In this document: positions 15,769-25,591 of the stretch, one piece after another | Layout: the number at the start of each line of letters is the position of its first letter | How positions within the stretch are numbered: position 1 is the first letter of the stretch | Assembly (NCBI RefSeq): GCF_038024875.1 | Contig: NZ_CP136136.1 | Span: 744,001 to 808,000, forward strand | DNA: 64,000 nt | Direction of reading: 5' to 3' | Source: Gordonia rubripertincta | GTDB lineage: Bacteria > Actinomycetota > Actinomycetes > Mycobacteriales > Mycobacteriaceae | Notes under the pieces: generated by a model | Database searches by the model: none | Told to the model about the DNA's origin: nothing | Seen by the model: the letters and a program-made list of their open reading frames with translations, nothing else | Position numbers and translations under genes: made by a program

Positions 15769-18700
15769 ATGGTGAGTTCGTCTCCCATTCGAACCCGCTC
15801 GTCGAGAGGGGGCGAGAAACTCGGCGAATACAGTCCGACCCTTGAGCGGGTTGCATGGTTTACCCTCCGCCGCAAAGGGATTGTGACGCTGGTTTGGCTC
15901 GGTGCCGCTATCGGCTTAGGCCTTCTCTTTCCTCAACTGGAGTCAGTGGTACGGGAACAATCTGTGGATCCGATCCCGGCCGGAGTCCCGTCTTTTCAGA
16001 CCTTGGACCGTATGGGCGCCTCTTTCGACGAGCGCGGCGCCAAGACCACCGTATTCGTTGTGATGGAGAACAGTGCAGGCCTGTCCGACAACACCCGCGA
16101 TCGATACCACGTGCTTGTCGACACCCTGCGGGCGGACGACAAGCACGTCATCGCCGTCCGAGACCTGCTGAGCGATCCCCTCACTGCGAGTCAGGCTCTC
16201 AGCAAAGACAAGCAAGCCTGGTATCTGCCCGTGGGAGTGACCGGCACACTCGGGGGACCCGATACCGCGGAGGCGGTCGCAGCGGTACGCGACACCGCGG
16301 AGAGAATCTTTCGCGACACTGAGACGAGAGTCCGTGTGACAGGCCCACCCGCGACCTTTAGCGACCAACTCGCCGTGGGCGAGTCGGATCTGGTCCTGAT
16401 CACTGTCGCCACCGTGCTGCTGATCGCCGTGATCCTCCTCGTCGTCTACCGTTCGGTGTTCACCGCGCTGATGCCGCTGCTTGTCGTGGGCATGAGTTTG
16501 GCCGTGGGTCGCGGAGTTCTATCTGGACTAGGCGAGCTGGGCATGCCGGTATCCCAGTTCACCTCGATGTTCATGACCGTCATCATCTTCGGTGCCGGAG
16601 TTGACTATTCGGTGTTCCTCATCAGCCGCTATCATGAGGGTATTCGAGCAGGCAACTCTCCTGATGCCGCTATTGCCCACGCGAATGCAACTATCGGCCG
16701 CGTGGTTCTCGCATCGGCGGGCACTGTGGCCCTAGCCTTCCTGGCTATGGCCTTCGCCAAGCTCAGTGTGTTCAACACTTTGGGGCCGGCCTGCGCAATC
16801 GCCATAGCATTCGCATTCTTGGCGACGGTGACATTGTTGCCCCCCGTGCTCTCCTTCGCTGCCAAGAGAGGGGCCGGCCTTCCCCGCCGTGACCTGACGC
16901 GGGATTACTGGAGAAGAGTCGGAGTCATGGTTATCCGGCGGCCGGTCCCTCTGCTCGCGATCAGTGTAGTCGCGTTGATTGGCCTCGCCCTGGTCGCCGC
17001 AACAATCCAGATCACCTACGACGATCGAGAGGGGCAGCCAACTGACACAGGGAGCAACGAAGGCTACGCGCTGCTCAACCGCCACTTTCCGAAAGACATC
17101 ATTATCTCGGAATTCTTGGTGGTGGAGTCCGAGAACGACATGCGCACGGCTCAAGGCCTTGCCGACCTCGACCAGTTGGCATCCCGCGTCGCGCAGATTC
17201 CCGGCGTGACCAGGGTCATTGGCGTGACGCGGCCAACCGGTGAGAAGCTGCAGCAGGCGCAATTGTCTTGGCAGAACGATCAGATCGGTACCAAGATCAC
17301 CGAGGAGACCGGAGATGTACAGGCCCGCAAGGGTGATCTGGCCGTCCTGAAGACCGGATCAGAGCAGCTCGCCGGAGGCCTGGCACTGCTAGAAGACCAG
17401 ATCTCATCCAATCTCGCTCCGCTGTCGGGGTTGCTAGACGAGGTGTCGTCATGTGGCCCACAACTCGATGAGTACCGGCCGTTGGTGAACCAACTCGCGA
17501 GCGCCGCCCCAACGCTTCGACAGTTCTCCCAGCGAGCGCCTGAGCTGTCTCAACTCGCACGTCGGGCCCAGTCTGCGGCAGACGCGGTCGCGCCAGCGTT
17601 GTCCGCATTGGAAGCTCCGTGGTGTCAGCAGATCGCGCAGTGCTCGGCACTGCGCGCGCAAACGGCCGACATCCGGGCACTCGCGGATGATCAGTCGCTC
17701 GCGAGGGTGGCTAACTTTGCCGCGCAACTCGGCCGCGTGAGTGCGCCAGGCTCTACCGACATGGCACAGCTGCAGCGTTCTCTTCAAACGCTGAATTCTG
17801 CACTACAGACCATCGGTGGACAGGACCTCGGGAACAGGGTCTCGCAACTCGAGTCCGGCGTCGGCGCACTCGCCGACGGCGCACGTCAGTTGTCGAACGG
17901 AGTCGGGGCTTTGGTGGACAGCAACGTTCAGCTACTCGGTGGACTAGCACAGGTCGCCGCACAGCTTCGGGCTCCCGCCCGCGAGATCGGCGATTCTGAT
18001 TCGGCAACCGGCTTCTATCTCCCCGCGGATGCGTTCAAGGACCAGCAGTTCAGTCAGGCCGCTCGACAGTTCATCTCGCCCGACGGGAAAACCGTGCGCT
18101 ATGCGGTACAGACCTCCTACGACCCATACTCTGCCGATGCAATGACGCTGGCGAACGAGCTGTCTAGCGTCGCCGAGAACGCGATGCCGAACACCACTCT
18201 GGAGGGCGGACGTGCTTCGGTCGCGGGCTTTCCTGCGATCAATGCCGACGTCCAGCGGTTGTTGTCGTACGATTTCAAACTGCTTGGCATAGCCACACTT
18301 CTCATCGTGGGTCTGATCCTGATGCTGTTGTTGCGGGCCGTCGTTGCACCGGTCTATCTCCTTGCAACCGTCGTCTTGAACTATATGGCGGCTCTTGGTA
18401 TCGGTGTGCTCGTACTTCAACACATCCTCGGTGCCGGGATCGCCTGGCCAGCTCCACTGGTGTCGTTCATCGTCTTGGTGGCGGTGGGCGCTGACTACAA
18501 CATGCTGCTGGTCTCACGCCTGAGAGAGGAGACGAGAGCGAGCGTGCGGGTCGGAGTAATGCGTACCGTCGCCTACACCGGTTCGGTGATCACCTCGGCC
18601 GGGTTGATCTTCGCAGCCAGCATGTTCGGGCTGATGGTCGGCTCCATCGATGTGATGGTGCAAATCGGGTTCATCATCGGTGTCGGTTTGCTGCTCGACA

Positions 18701-18858
18701 CGTTCCTGGTGCGGACCTTAGTAGTCCCGGCACTAGCGGTGCTGCTGGGCACTGCAAGCTGGTGGCCGGGTGACATCGACCGCTTCCGGCGCGCCCCGGG
18801 ACCATCGCAAAAGACACGCGGACGGACCCATGGGGATCTGACAAGCGTCGGTCCCTGA
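15769..18858 (+). CDS. MmpL-family RND transporter 1
   Basis: A 1029-aa MmpL/RND exporter of the inner membrane. TM1 is near residues 37-57, followed by a large extracellular domain; the segment VPSFQTLDRM precedes it. Proton-relay Asp-Tyr pairs typical of MmpL proteins are seen in GAGVDYSVFLISRYHEG (TM4) and VAVGADYNMLLVSRLREE (TM10). The second extracellular domain holds a long heptad-rich coiled coil (around LESGVGALADGARQLSNGV). The start ATG 15769 has GAGAGGA upstream; the frame upstream of it reads through DUF4873. MmpL proteins move lipids for the mycolic envelope. A close paralogue, MmpL 2, is at 22454-25478. Confidence 0.92.
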   Translation: MVSSSPIRTRSSRGGEKLGEYSPTLERVAWFTLRRKGIVTLVWLGAAIGLGLLFPQLESVVREQSVDPIPAGVPSFQTLDRMGASFDERGAKTTVFVVMENSAGLSDNTRDRYHVLVDTLRADDKHVIAVRDLLSDPLTASQALSKDKQAWYLPVGVTGTLGGPDTAEAVAAVRDTAERIFRDTETRVRVTGPPATFSDQLAVGESDLVLITVATVLLIAVILLVVYRSVFTALMPLLVVGMSLAVGRGVLSGLGELGMPVSQFTSMFMTVIIFGAGVDYSVFLISRYHEGIRAGNSPDAAIAHANATIGRVVLASAGTVALAFLAMAFAKLSVFNTLGPACAIAIAFAFLATVTLLPPVLSFAAKRGAGLPRRDLTRDYWRRVGVMVIRRPVPLLAISVVALIGLALVAATIQITYDDREGQPTDTGSNEGYALLNRHFPKDIIISEFLVVESENDMRTAQGLADLDQLASRVAQIPGVTRVIGVTRPTGEKLQQAQLSWQNDQIGTKITEETGDVQARKGDLAVLKTGSEQLAGGLALLEDQISSNLAPLSGLLDEVSSCGPQLDEYRPLVNQLASAAPTLRQFSQRAPELSQLARRAQSAADAVAPALSALEAPWCQQIAQCSALRAQTADIRALADDQSLARVANFAAQLGRVSAPGSTDMAQLQRSLQTLNSALQTIGGQDLGNRVSQLESGVGALADGARQLSNGVGALVDSNVQLLGGLAQVAAQLRAPAREIGDSDSATGFYLPADAFKDQQFSQAARQFISPDGKTVRYAVQTSYDPYSADAMTLANELSSVAENAMPNTTLEGGRASVAGFPAINADVQRLLSYDFKLLGIATLLIVGLILMLLLRAVVAPVYLLATVVLNYMAALGIGVLVLQHILGAGIAWPAPLVSFIVLVAVGADYNMLLVSRLREETRASVRVGVMRTVAYTGSVITSAGLIFAASMFGLMVGSIDVMVQIGFIIGVGLLLDTFLVRTLVVPALAVLLGTASWWPGDIDRFRRAPGPSQKTRGRTHGDLTSVGP

Positions 18859-19071
18859 ACTTCCCGACCATCCCGTCAACAGGTAAGGATCGGCATAGGG
18901 CATGACGCGGCACGGTCGCTCGTGATAGACGAATTGCGTCCGTACAACGCTAGACGGTATGGGTGACTCCACGGCGATGTGTTGGGGGTTGCGGGCCGGA
19001 GCCTCACGCACAGGGACTGAACGACCCGAGGTTTTGTGCCGCCTCCATTGTGGGCTGGTCCTCGGGCCGAG
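18859..19071. other. Short gap after MmpL 1, no gene seen
   Basis: About 210 bp between the MmpL 1 stop and the first transposase fragment. It appears to hold the outer end of a broken IS3-family element on the minus strand. No open frame with a recognisable domain and no clear terminator were seen. Confidence 0.45.
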
Positions 19072-19205
19072 GCCAGAGTAGTGGAGCGTTTCGAACTCGG
19101 TCGGGGGGATCTGGCCGATACTCGAGTGCAGCCTGCTGTTGTTGTACCAGTCGACCCAACCAGCGGCCGCGAACTCGACGTCGGAGACGGTCTTGTACGG
19201 GCTGG
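19072..19205 (-). pseudogene. IS3-family transposase, C-terminal fragment
   Basis: The minus strand encodes YKTVSDVEFAAAGWVDWYNN, then SRLHSSIGQIPPTEFE, which is the C-terminal end of an IS3 orfB (the W-x2-YN-x2-R-x-HS and P-x-EFE signatures). Everything before it is missing; the sequence passes into the IS256-type fragment at about 19205. It is an old IS cut by later insertions. Confidence 0.75.
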
Positions 19206-19513
19206 AGTGGAAGATCGTGGTCCCGCTGTACGCCGGCGGCATGACGTTGCGCGATATCCAACACCATTTGGCCGCCACGATCGGCACCGATCTCTCGCAC
19301 GAGACGATCTCCAAGATCTGCGACGAGGTCCTCGACGCGGTCGACGAATGGCAGAACCGGCCGCTGGAGCCGTTGTGTCCCGTCATCTACCTCGACGCGC
19401 TGGTGGTGAACGTCAAAGACAGTTCTCATGCTCGAAACAAGCACGCCCACATCGCTATTGGCGTCGACATGGCCGGCGTCAAGCATGTGCTGGGAATCTG
19501 GATACAGGCCGAA
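19206..19513 (+). pseudogene. IS256/Mutator-type transposase, N-proximal half (split gene, part 1)
   Basis: Encodes LYAGGMTLRDIQHHL through VLGIWIQAE, matching the middle of the better-preserved IS256-type transposase at 31840-32807. It stops at 19513 where IS-A copy 1 begins. The next codons of this gene (EEGAKFWAGVCANL) are at the other side of the 29-kb segment, at 49366-50041 on the minus strand. The 4 bases CGAA are present on both pieces, as expected for a target duplication. So this is one gene cut by IS-A and then pulled apart by inversion. Confidence 0.85.
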
Positions 19514-19572
19514 TGGCAGGTCCCCGATAACCGGTCCAGTCGGTCCTAGAGCGAGTTCTTACTTGCGGTCGG

Positions 19573-20406
19573 TCAGTCGATCTCGCAGCCCACGGGGTGG
19601 TGCTGGTGGGTGCATCGGGCAGCGTACTCGGCCGGGGTCTTGTAGCCCAGCGCTGAGTGGCGGTGTCGGTGGTTGTGGTCGTCTTTGAAGTCTTCGATGA
19701 CCACGCGGGCCTCCAACAGGGTGGGCCAGCAGTTGCGGTTCAAACACTCGTCGCGCAACCGGTTGTTGAACGACTCGATGAACCCGTTGTTCCACGGCGT
19801 GCCAGGCGGAATGTAGGAGATCCCCACCGACCCTGCACAGAACGTCTGGAGGGCCTCAGAGATGAACTCAGGGCCGTTGTCCATGCGCAGCACCTTCGGT
19901 GGGCCACCCCAGATCGCGAAGGTCTTCTTCAACTCCTCGATCAACCGGTCGGCGGCGATCGAGCGATCCACAATGTTGAGCAGCGACATCCGGGTGTGTT
20001 CATCGACCATGGACGCGATCTTGATCTTGTGTCCGTCGACAGTGGAGTCGAACTGAAAGTCCAATGCCCACACCACTTTCGGTGCGTCCGCGGTGACAAT
20101 CGGCATCGACGCCTGGCCGGCCCGTTTACGCCGCGGCGCCCGGCGCACCTGCAATCCTTCTTCCTTCCACAGCCGGTGGACCTTCTTCTTGTTCACGGTG
20201 TCGCCTTCGTCGAAACGTAGCCAGGCCCACGCCCGACGGAACCCGTGGCGTGGGTTCTGACGGGCGTAGGTTCGTAGCTGCTGGCGCAGGCCAGCATCCG
20301 GGTCAGCCGGGGTGTGCGCTTGCGGCAGTTGACGATACGCTGAACGAGCAAGCCCAACAACCTTGCACGCCTTGCGTTCTGACATGTTCATCACGTCTTT
20401 GAGCAT
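19573..20406 (-). CDS. IS-A transposase OrfB, copy 1
   Basis: A 277-aa IS3-family DDE integrase: an HTH_21-like N-terminus (HGFRRAWAWLRFDEGDTVNK), then Asp in WALDFQFDSTVDG, Asp in LRMDNGPEF and Glu in NGFIESFNNRLRDE. It is in the -1 frame relative to OrfA. The slippery heptamer GGGAAAA near the OrfA end would allow an OrfAB fusion by -1 frameshifting. The frame is intact, so this copy could be active. Confidence 0.92.
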   Translation of the reverse strand: MLKDVMNMSERKACKVVGLARSAYRQLPQAHTPADPDAGLRQQLRTYARQNPRHGFRRAWAWLRFDEGDTVNKKKVHRLWKEEGLQVRRAPRRKRAGQASMPIVTADAPKVVWALDFQFDSTVDGHKIKIASMVDEHTRMSLLNIVDRSIAADRLIEELKKTFAIWGGPPKVLRMDNGPEFISEALQTFCAGSVGISYIPPGTPWNNGFIESFNNRLRDECLNRNCWPTLLEARVVIEDFKDDHNHRHRHSALGYKTPAEYAARCTHQHHPVGCEID

Positions 20407-20435
20407 GTCGATGGCGGCGCGTTTGGCGGTTGGGC

Positions 20436-20726
20436 TCAGAATTTTCCCTTGGCGATCTCCCGTAGCGCGTCCTTCTCCAACTCGGCATCGGCGAGCAGCC
20501 GCTTGAGCCGGCCGTTCTGCTCGCGCAGCTCCTTGAGCTCCTTGGCCGCGTCACCGTCCATGCCGCCGTACTGGCGGCGCCAGTTGTACAACGTCGCTGC
20601 CGACACCTCGAGGTCGGCGGCGATCTCCTCGCCGGTCTTGCCCTGCGCCGCCAACTCGTCAGCCCGGCGCAACTTGCGCACAATGTCCTCTGCCGAGTGG
20701 CGCTTGCGTCCTGCCATGATCCTCAT
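20436..20726 (-). CDS. IS-A OrfA, copy 1
   Basis: A 96-aa IS3 OrfA with a helix-turn-helix (RHSAEDIVRKLRRADELAAQ, VSAATLYNWRRQYG) and a C-terminal leucine zipper (LREQNGRLKRLLADAELEKD). It binds the IS ends and modulates transposition. It reads into OrfB by the G_GGA_AAA slippery site at its end. Confidence 0.92.
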   Translation of the reverse strand: MRIMAGRKRHSAEDIVRKLRRADELAAQGKTGEEIAADLEVSAATLYNWRRQYGGMDGDAAKELKELREQNGRLKRLLADAELEKDALREIAKGKF

Positions 20727-20799
20727 CGTCCCTTCTCTGCCCTCAACAGGGCAATCAGGACTCTAAAACAGACCGGACCGGTTCACGGGGGACACGCCA

Positions 20800-21035
20800 C
20801 CGCCGTACTGGGCCAGCCAGCGATGCCACGTGGACTCCGCGACTTCGAGGTGCCGGCACACCTCGTCGAGTTCCTGACCAGCGGCGAGGAGCATATTGCC
20901 CTCGGCGAGCTTGCGGATGATCTGCTCCGGCGTGTGCCGGCGGCGCTTGTTCGATGTCATGACGTCGTTGATTCTTCCTGCTCGAACAATCGAGCAACAG
21001 AGTCCCACAACGACTGGACCACCCAGGAGGGCTCA
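20800..21035 (-). pseudogene. IS-B (IS3 family) left end with OrfA N-terminal half (split, part 1)
   Basis: The minus strand encodes RHTPEQIIRKLAEGNMLLAA, GQELDEVCRHLEVAESTWHRWLAQYGG (OrfA HTH). It then hits IS-A at 20799. The missing OrfA end (MKADDAKRLKELEAENARLK) and OrfB are at 51328-52309. The 4 bases GCGG occur on both pieces, the target duplication of IS-A. The outer left terminal repeat of IS-B, TGAGCCCTCCTGGGTGGTCC, ends at 21035 and pairs with the right end at 52338. Confidence 0.88.
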
Positions 21036-21168
21036 CCTCACAAGCTAAGCGCTCGGTTCACGGGGAGGGCGGTAAGGCGCTGCGAATGGGTTAGATACGT
21101 CTCGCCCTCAGGGTTGATGCAGCCTTGCTGTATCGGGTAACACCAGATGCAGGCGCGGTTACGGTATT
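21036..21168. other. Short gap, no gene seen
   Basis: About 130 bp between the IS-B left end and the thioesterase stop codon. No reading frame or hairpin of note. Confidence 0.5.
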
Positions 21169-21645
21169 CTAGTCGGCTTGAAGGAATCGAGTAATCAGGT
21201 CTGTGGCGGCGTCCGGGTCTCCGTGGTTCTGAAAGTGACTTAAGTCAACTTTCACGAACACGGCGTTCGCGGTGAAATACGCTTTCTTGCCTACTGTGCC
21301 GACCGCTTTGATGGAGAGTGCCCGAGCGGTGTTATCGACGACCGTGGCGACGAGGTGCACGGGTGTGTGCAGTGGCACTGGGTGTCGGTACTCGACGGTG
21401 AGTGTTCGAGTGACTGCAGGTGTGCGGGCGATCCACAGGGTGAATCCCATGATGTCGTCGCAGGCTGCTGAGATGGCACCGCCATGGGCTAGGCCGGGTG
21501 CTCCTGATTGGCGTTCGTCGAAGGTTAGATCAGCGTAGACGTGGTCGTCATGCCTGTATACCTCGAGCTGGAGTCCGCTGGGGTTGTCGCTGCCACATCC
21601 CATACATGATGGCGAGTGCGCTGGTAGCCGCTGATCGAAGCCCAT
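21169..21645 (-). CDS. PaaI-type hotdog-fold thioesterase 1
   Basis: A 158-aa hotdog thioesterase. The active-site helix region GLAHGGAISAACDDIMGF (HGG and following acidic residue) is clear, preceded by a Cys pair CMGCGSDNPSGLQ found in many actinobacterial members. It would hydrolyse acyl-CoA thioesters. It is divergent from the TetR gene (108 bp between it and the chosen TetR start), which precedes MmpL 2. A close paralogue lies at 36699-37175 beside the mce operon, with nearly the same central 50 residues, so duplicated lipid-linked modules are likely. Confidence 0.87.
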   Translation of the reverse strand: MGFDQRLPAHSPSCMGCGSDNPSGLQLEVYRHDDHVYADLTFDERQSGAPGLAHGGAISAACDDIMGFTLWIARTPAVTRTLTVEYRHPVPLHTPVHLVATVVDNTARALSIKAVGTVGKKAYFTANAVFVKVDLSHFQNHGDPDAATDLITRFLQAD

Positions 21646-21753
21646 TGGGTGGTCCTCTCTGCGGTCCTCGTTCGGTGTTCGAGCACTCGCAGTTTCGTTC
21701 TGTTACCGACGGTATCGTTTGTGCTGTTGGTCTGGAGCGGGAAGTGGGCAAGG

Positions 21754-22362
21754 GTGGAGATCGCCGATATCGATGATGTGGACCCGAGGCGGGTTCGCTC
21801 GCGGGCGCGGTTGTTGGATGCTGCCGCGACCCTGCTCAGCAGCGGTGGGGTCGAAGCGGTCACCGTGGAGGCTGTAACCCGGCTATCTCGCGTAGCCCGC
21901 ACCACGCTGTATCGACATTTTGAGAGCACCACGGACCTGGTGGCAGCAGCCTTCGAGCGGTTGTTGCCTCAGGTGGACAACCCTGAAACCTCGCAATCGA
22001 TTCGCGATGACCTGGTCACATTGATGCAACGCCAGGCTGCTCTCATCGAACAGGCTCCGTTGCAGTTGACCACACTGGCTTGGTTGGCAATGGTTCCCAA
22101 GCAACCTGGCGAAGAACCAAACGCATTGGGGCCGTTGCGGATGCGCGTAGTCAACCAGTACCGAGAACCCTTTGATCGAGTGTTGACAAGTAGCGCGGCC
22201 GCCGCTGAACTCGACGATCCGGACTTGACCATGGCGATCACTCAGCTGGCAGGCCCTCTGGTCTTCGCCAAGCTCACCGGGATTCGCGCGATGGATGTCG
22301 CTGATCTCGAGCGCCTCGTCGATGACTTTCTTGCGGCGCACAGGCGGCGCCCGCCTACATAG
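21754..22362 (+). CDS. TetR-family regulator next to MmpL 2
   Basis: About 202 aa from GTG 21754; the open frame extends upstream to 21649 but that part looks non-coding and hydrophobic. HTH: RARLLDAAATLLSSGGVEAV, VTRLSRVARTTLYRHFESTTDL. A C-terminal ligand domain follows. It is 91 bp upstream of MmpL 2 in the same direction, and the gap holds strong palindromes, so it most likely controls MmpL 2 and itself. The start is uncertain. Confidence 0.83.
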   Translation: MEIADIDDVDPRRVRSRARLLDAAATLLSSGGVEAVTVEAVTRLSRVARTTLYRHFESTTDLVAAAFERLLPQVDNPETSQSIRDDLVTLMQRQAALIEQAPLQLTTLAWLAMVPKQPGEEPNALGPLRMRVVNQYREPFDRVLTSSAAAAELDDPDLTMAITQLAGPLVFAKLTGIRAMDVADLERLVDDFLAAHRRRPPT

Positions 22363-22383
22363 CCTCACCGCCTTCCACTTTTA

Positions 22384-22409
22384 CGCTACAACTTGTAGCG
22401 TAGCGCTAC
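22384..22409. promoter_or_regulatory. Overlapping palindromes before MmpL 2 (candidate TetR operator)
   Basis: CGCTACAA-C-TTGTAGCG at 22384-22400 is a perfect inverted repeat with 8-bp arms. It shares its last base with GTAGCGCTAC at 22400-22409, a perfect 10-bp palindrome. The repeated GTAGCG half-site suggests two protein dimers side by side. It lies between the TetR and MmpL 2 genes. Confidence 0.55.
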
Positions 22410-22453
22410 CGATGGTTCCACTGTGGGCCAGATGAGTTGGTGAGGTACTGCGT

Positions 22454-25400
22454 ATGGTGGTCCATCGTCCCGATGACAAGCGCTTGGCAAGGCGGCCGTT
22501 GGTCGAGCGCAGCGAGTACAGCTCCACGTTGGGACGAATCGCGCGGTTCACTTTGACGCACAAGTCCCTGGTCATCGGGGTGTGGATAGCTGTCGGGGTG
22601 GTGTTGGCGGTGCTGTTTCCTCAGTTGGAGACGGTGGTGCGGCAGCAATCGGTAGATCCGATCCCTGCAGGGGTTCCGTCCTTTCAAGCTCTTGATCAAA
22701 TGGGTGGCGCATTCGGGGAAAAGGGCGCTAAGACCACTGTCTTCGTGACCATGGAGAACCCGAATGGGCTTACAGAGGTCACGCGAGAGCGATACGACGC
22801 GTTGGTCCTACAGCTCCGTGAAAATTTTGACGATGTGCAATCGGTTCGTGACTTGCTGTCGGATCCGATCACTGCCCGCCAGGCGTTGAGTGAGGATGGC
22901 AAGGCCTGGTATCTGCCCGTCGGGGTCTCGGGGACCCTGGGCGGTCCGGCGGCGACTCATGCGGTGGAAACCGTCCGCGAAACCGCACGCCGGGTGTTTG
23001 AAGATACTGGTACCGCGGTTCATGTCACCGGACCCGCAGCCACCTTCAGTGATCAGATCGTGAGTGCCGAGAGCGACCTGGTCGTGATCACTTTGGCCAC
23101 AGTCGCGCTGATCGCCCTGATCTTGCTGGTGGTGTACCGATCGCTGTTCACAGCACTGGTGCCGTTGCTGGTGATTGGTGTCAGCCTTGGGGTGGGCCGC
23201 GGCGTCTTGTCCGCACTAGGTGAGCTCGGAATGCCGGTGTCTCAGTTCACCGTCGCATTCATGACGGTCATTCTGCTCGGGGCCGGGGTGGACTACTCAG
23301 TCTTTTTCATCAGCCGCTATCACGAGCGGTTGCGCCAAGGCGCGCCTACCGCGGATGCTCTTGTGGACGCTACAGCGACGATCGGACGGGTCATCTTGGC
23401 CTCGGCGGCGACGGTGGCACTGGCATTCCTGGCTATGGCGTTCGGCGAACTGAGCGTCTTTTCCACCTTGGGTCCGGCCTGCGCGATCGCGATCCTCATC
23501 GGGTTCCTCGCCACTGTCACCTTGCTGCCGCCGGTGCTGCAGTGGGCAGCCCGCTTCGGTTGGGGCAACCCCCGACGAGACCTCACGCGCAAGTACTGGA
23601 ATCGCGTGGCGGTGCTTGTCGTCCGCCGCCCAGTCCCCCTTCTCGCTATAACGATGGTGGGGCTGATCGTGCTGAGCACGATCGCGATGGGTATCCACAT
23701 CACCTATGACGACCGCCAGGGCCAACCCGCGACGACCGACAGCAACCAGGGATATGCGCTGCTTGACCGCCATTTCCCCACAGATGTGACGGTTGCTGAG
23801 TTTCTTGTGGTGGATGCGCCGATCGACCTACGCACCGCCAGCGGACTTGCCGACCTCGAGCAGATGGCTTCGCGGGTATCCCAAATTCCCGGGGTGACTC
23901 GCGTCATCGGCGTCACCCGCCCCACCGGCGACAAACTCGAACAGGCCGAGCTGTCGTGGCAGAACGGTCAGATCGGGGACCAGGTGGCAGGCGCCGTCGC
24001 AGACGGCCAGCAACGAAAAGGCGACCTCGAGCAGTTGCGCTCCGGTGCCAACCAGCTCGCCGACGGGCTGGCCCAACTCGACACCCAGCTACGCCTCAAC
24101 CTGACGCCACTCGCCGGTATCCTCACCCCAAGCAAGCACCGCCGGTCAACAAATCCAGCAGTACCAACCACTCCTGCGCCAGCTCGCCGCGTCCGCGCCC
24201 GCACTCGACCGCGCCTCACAGAACGCCCCACAACTTGCCGCCCTGACCCGCCAAACATCCGCGGCGCTGACAACAGTGACCTCAATCCTACCCCTCCTCG
24301 ACTCAGCGCCCTGGTGCGCCCAAGTCCCCCAGTGCGCAACCCTGCGCGCACAGATTCGCGACCTCAACGCCACACTAGGGAGTGGACTGCTCGACCAGAT
24401 CACCACCCTGTCAACACAACTCGCACAACTAGACACACCCCTCACGACGGTCACCGACCAACTCACCGCAACCGTCAACTCCCTCAACTCCACCCTGAGC
24501 ACCATCAACAACCAAGACCTGCCCGCTAAGATCACTCAACTCCAAACTGGCGTGAGTCAGCTCGCCGCAGGATCACGACAACTCGCCGACGGCGTGTCCG
24601 CGCTGATCGACAGCAACCTTCAGCAACTAGCCGGGATGGCCACCCTAGCCACGCAACTCCAAACCTCCGCCCGCGAAACCGCCGGAACAGACTCCGCGAC
24701 CGGCTTCTACCTGCCACCTCAAGCCAACGCAGACCGCCGCTTTGTCGATGTCGCTCGCCAATTCGTCTCGCCCGACGGCCATACCGTGCGCTACGCAATA
24801 CAAACCAGCTTCGACCCCTACAGCACCGAAGCCATACAACTGACCAACACCATCACCGATGTTGCAAACGCCGCCAGACCGAACACCACCCTGGAGGACT
24901 CCCACATCGCAATCGCCGGATTCCCCGCCATCAACGCCGACCTGCAACGCCTACTCGCCGACGACTTTCAACTCCTGGCACTGGCAACCCTCATCATCGT
25001 CGGCCTGATCCTAATCCTTCTCCTCCGAGCACTCATCGCACCGCTGTATCTCCTAGGAACCGTCGTCCTCAACTACACCGCGGCACTGGGCATCGGCGTC
25101 CTAATCTTCCAACACATCCTCAAAACCGAGATCGCCTGGCCTGTACCGCTATTGGCTTTCATAGTCCTCGTCGCCGTCGGCGCAGACTACAACATGCTGC
25201 TCATCTCTCGCCTACGCGAGGAATCCCAGAACAACATACGAATCGGCGTTCTACGAACCGTCACCAACACCGGATCGGTCATCACCTCGGCCGGCCTCAT
25301 CTTCGCTGCCAGCATGTTCGGCCTCATGGCTGGCTCGATCTCCATCATGACCCAAGTTGGACTGATCATCGGTATCGGACTACTGCTCGACACCTTTATA

Positions 25401-25478
25401 GTGCGCACCATCGTCGTGCCGGCCATCGCGACACTACTAGGCAAAACCAGCTGGTGGCCGAACAACGAAACCGTTTAA
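22454..25478 (+). pseudogene. MmpL-family RND transporter 2, +1 frameshift
   Basis: A paralogue of MmpL 1 over its whole length, with GAGVDYSVFFISRYHER and VAVGADYNMLLISRLREE as the Asp-Tyr proton-relay helices. The frame is open from ATG 22454 but shifts at the run CCCC at 24126-24129: removing one C gives LTQASTAGQQIQQYQPLLRQ, which continues in register with the second half (24276-25478). So the gene has one extra base in a homopolymer, either a real mutation or a sequencing error. If corrected, the protein has about 1007 aa and would be an intact lipid exporter. The TetR gene upstream probably regulates it. Confidence 0.87.
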
Positions 25479-25591
25479 CGTACTCCTGGTTTAGTTCCCC
25501 AGTATCCGCGCGGGACTGTCGCTAGGGACTGCTGCACGGATAGGTGACATCTGATCTGGCTTGCCTTCGGGCGGTCGGGAAGGATGTAGCT

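Larger units (their letters stand above)
19514..20799 (-). mobile_element. IS-A copy 1 (IS3 family, 1286 bp)
   Basis: An IS3-type element with ends TGGCGTGTCCCCCGTG and TGGCAGGTCCCCGATAACC (inverted). Two other copies, at 38516-39801 and 50042-51327, have exactly the same length. Its flanks are CGAA on the left and CCGC on the right, which do not match each other; each matches a flank of copy 3 instead, showing recombination between the copies. Confidence 0.93.

Noticed and set aside
18733..19386. 217-codon minus-strand ORF over the transposase fragments
   Set aside because: Only its middle (about 19072-19205) is a real IS3 C-terminal fragment; the flanks are antisense to the IS256-type fragment and to the MmpL 1 end.
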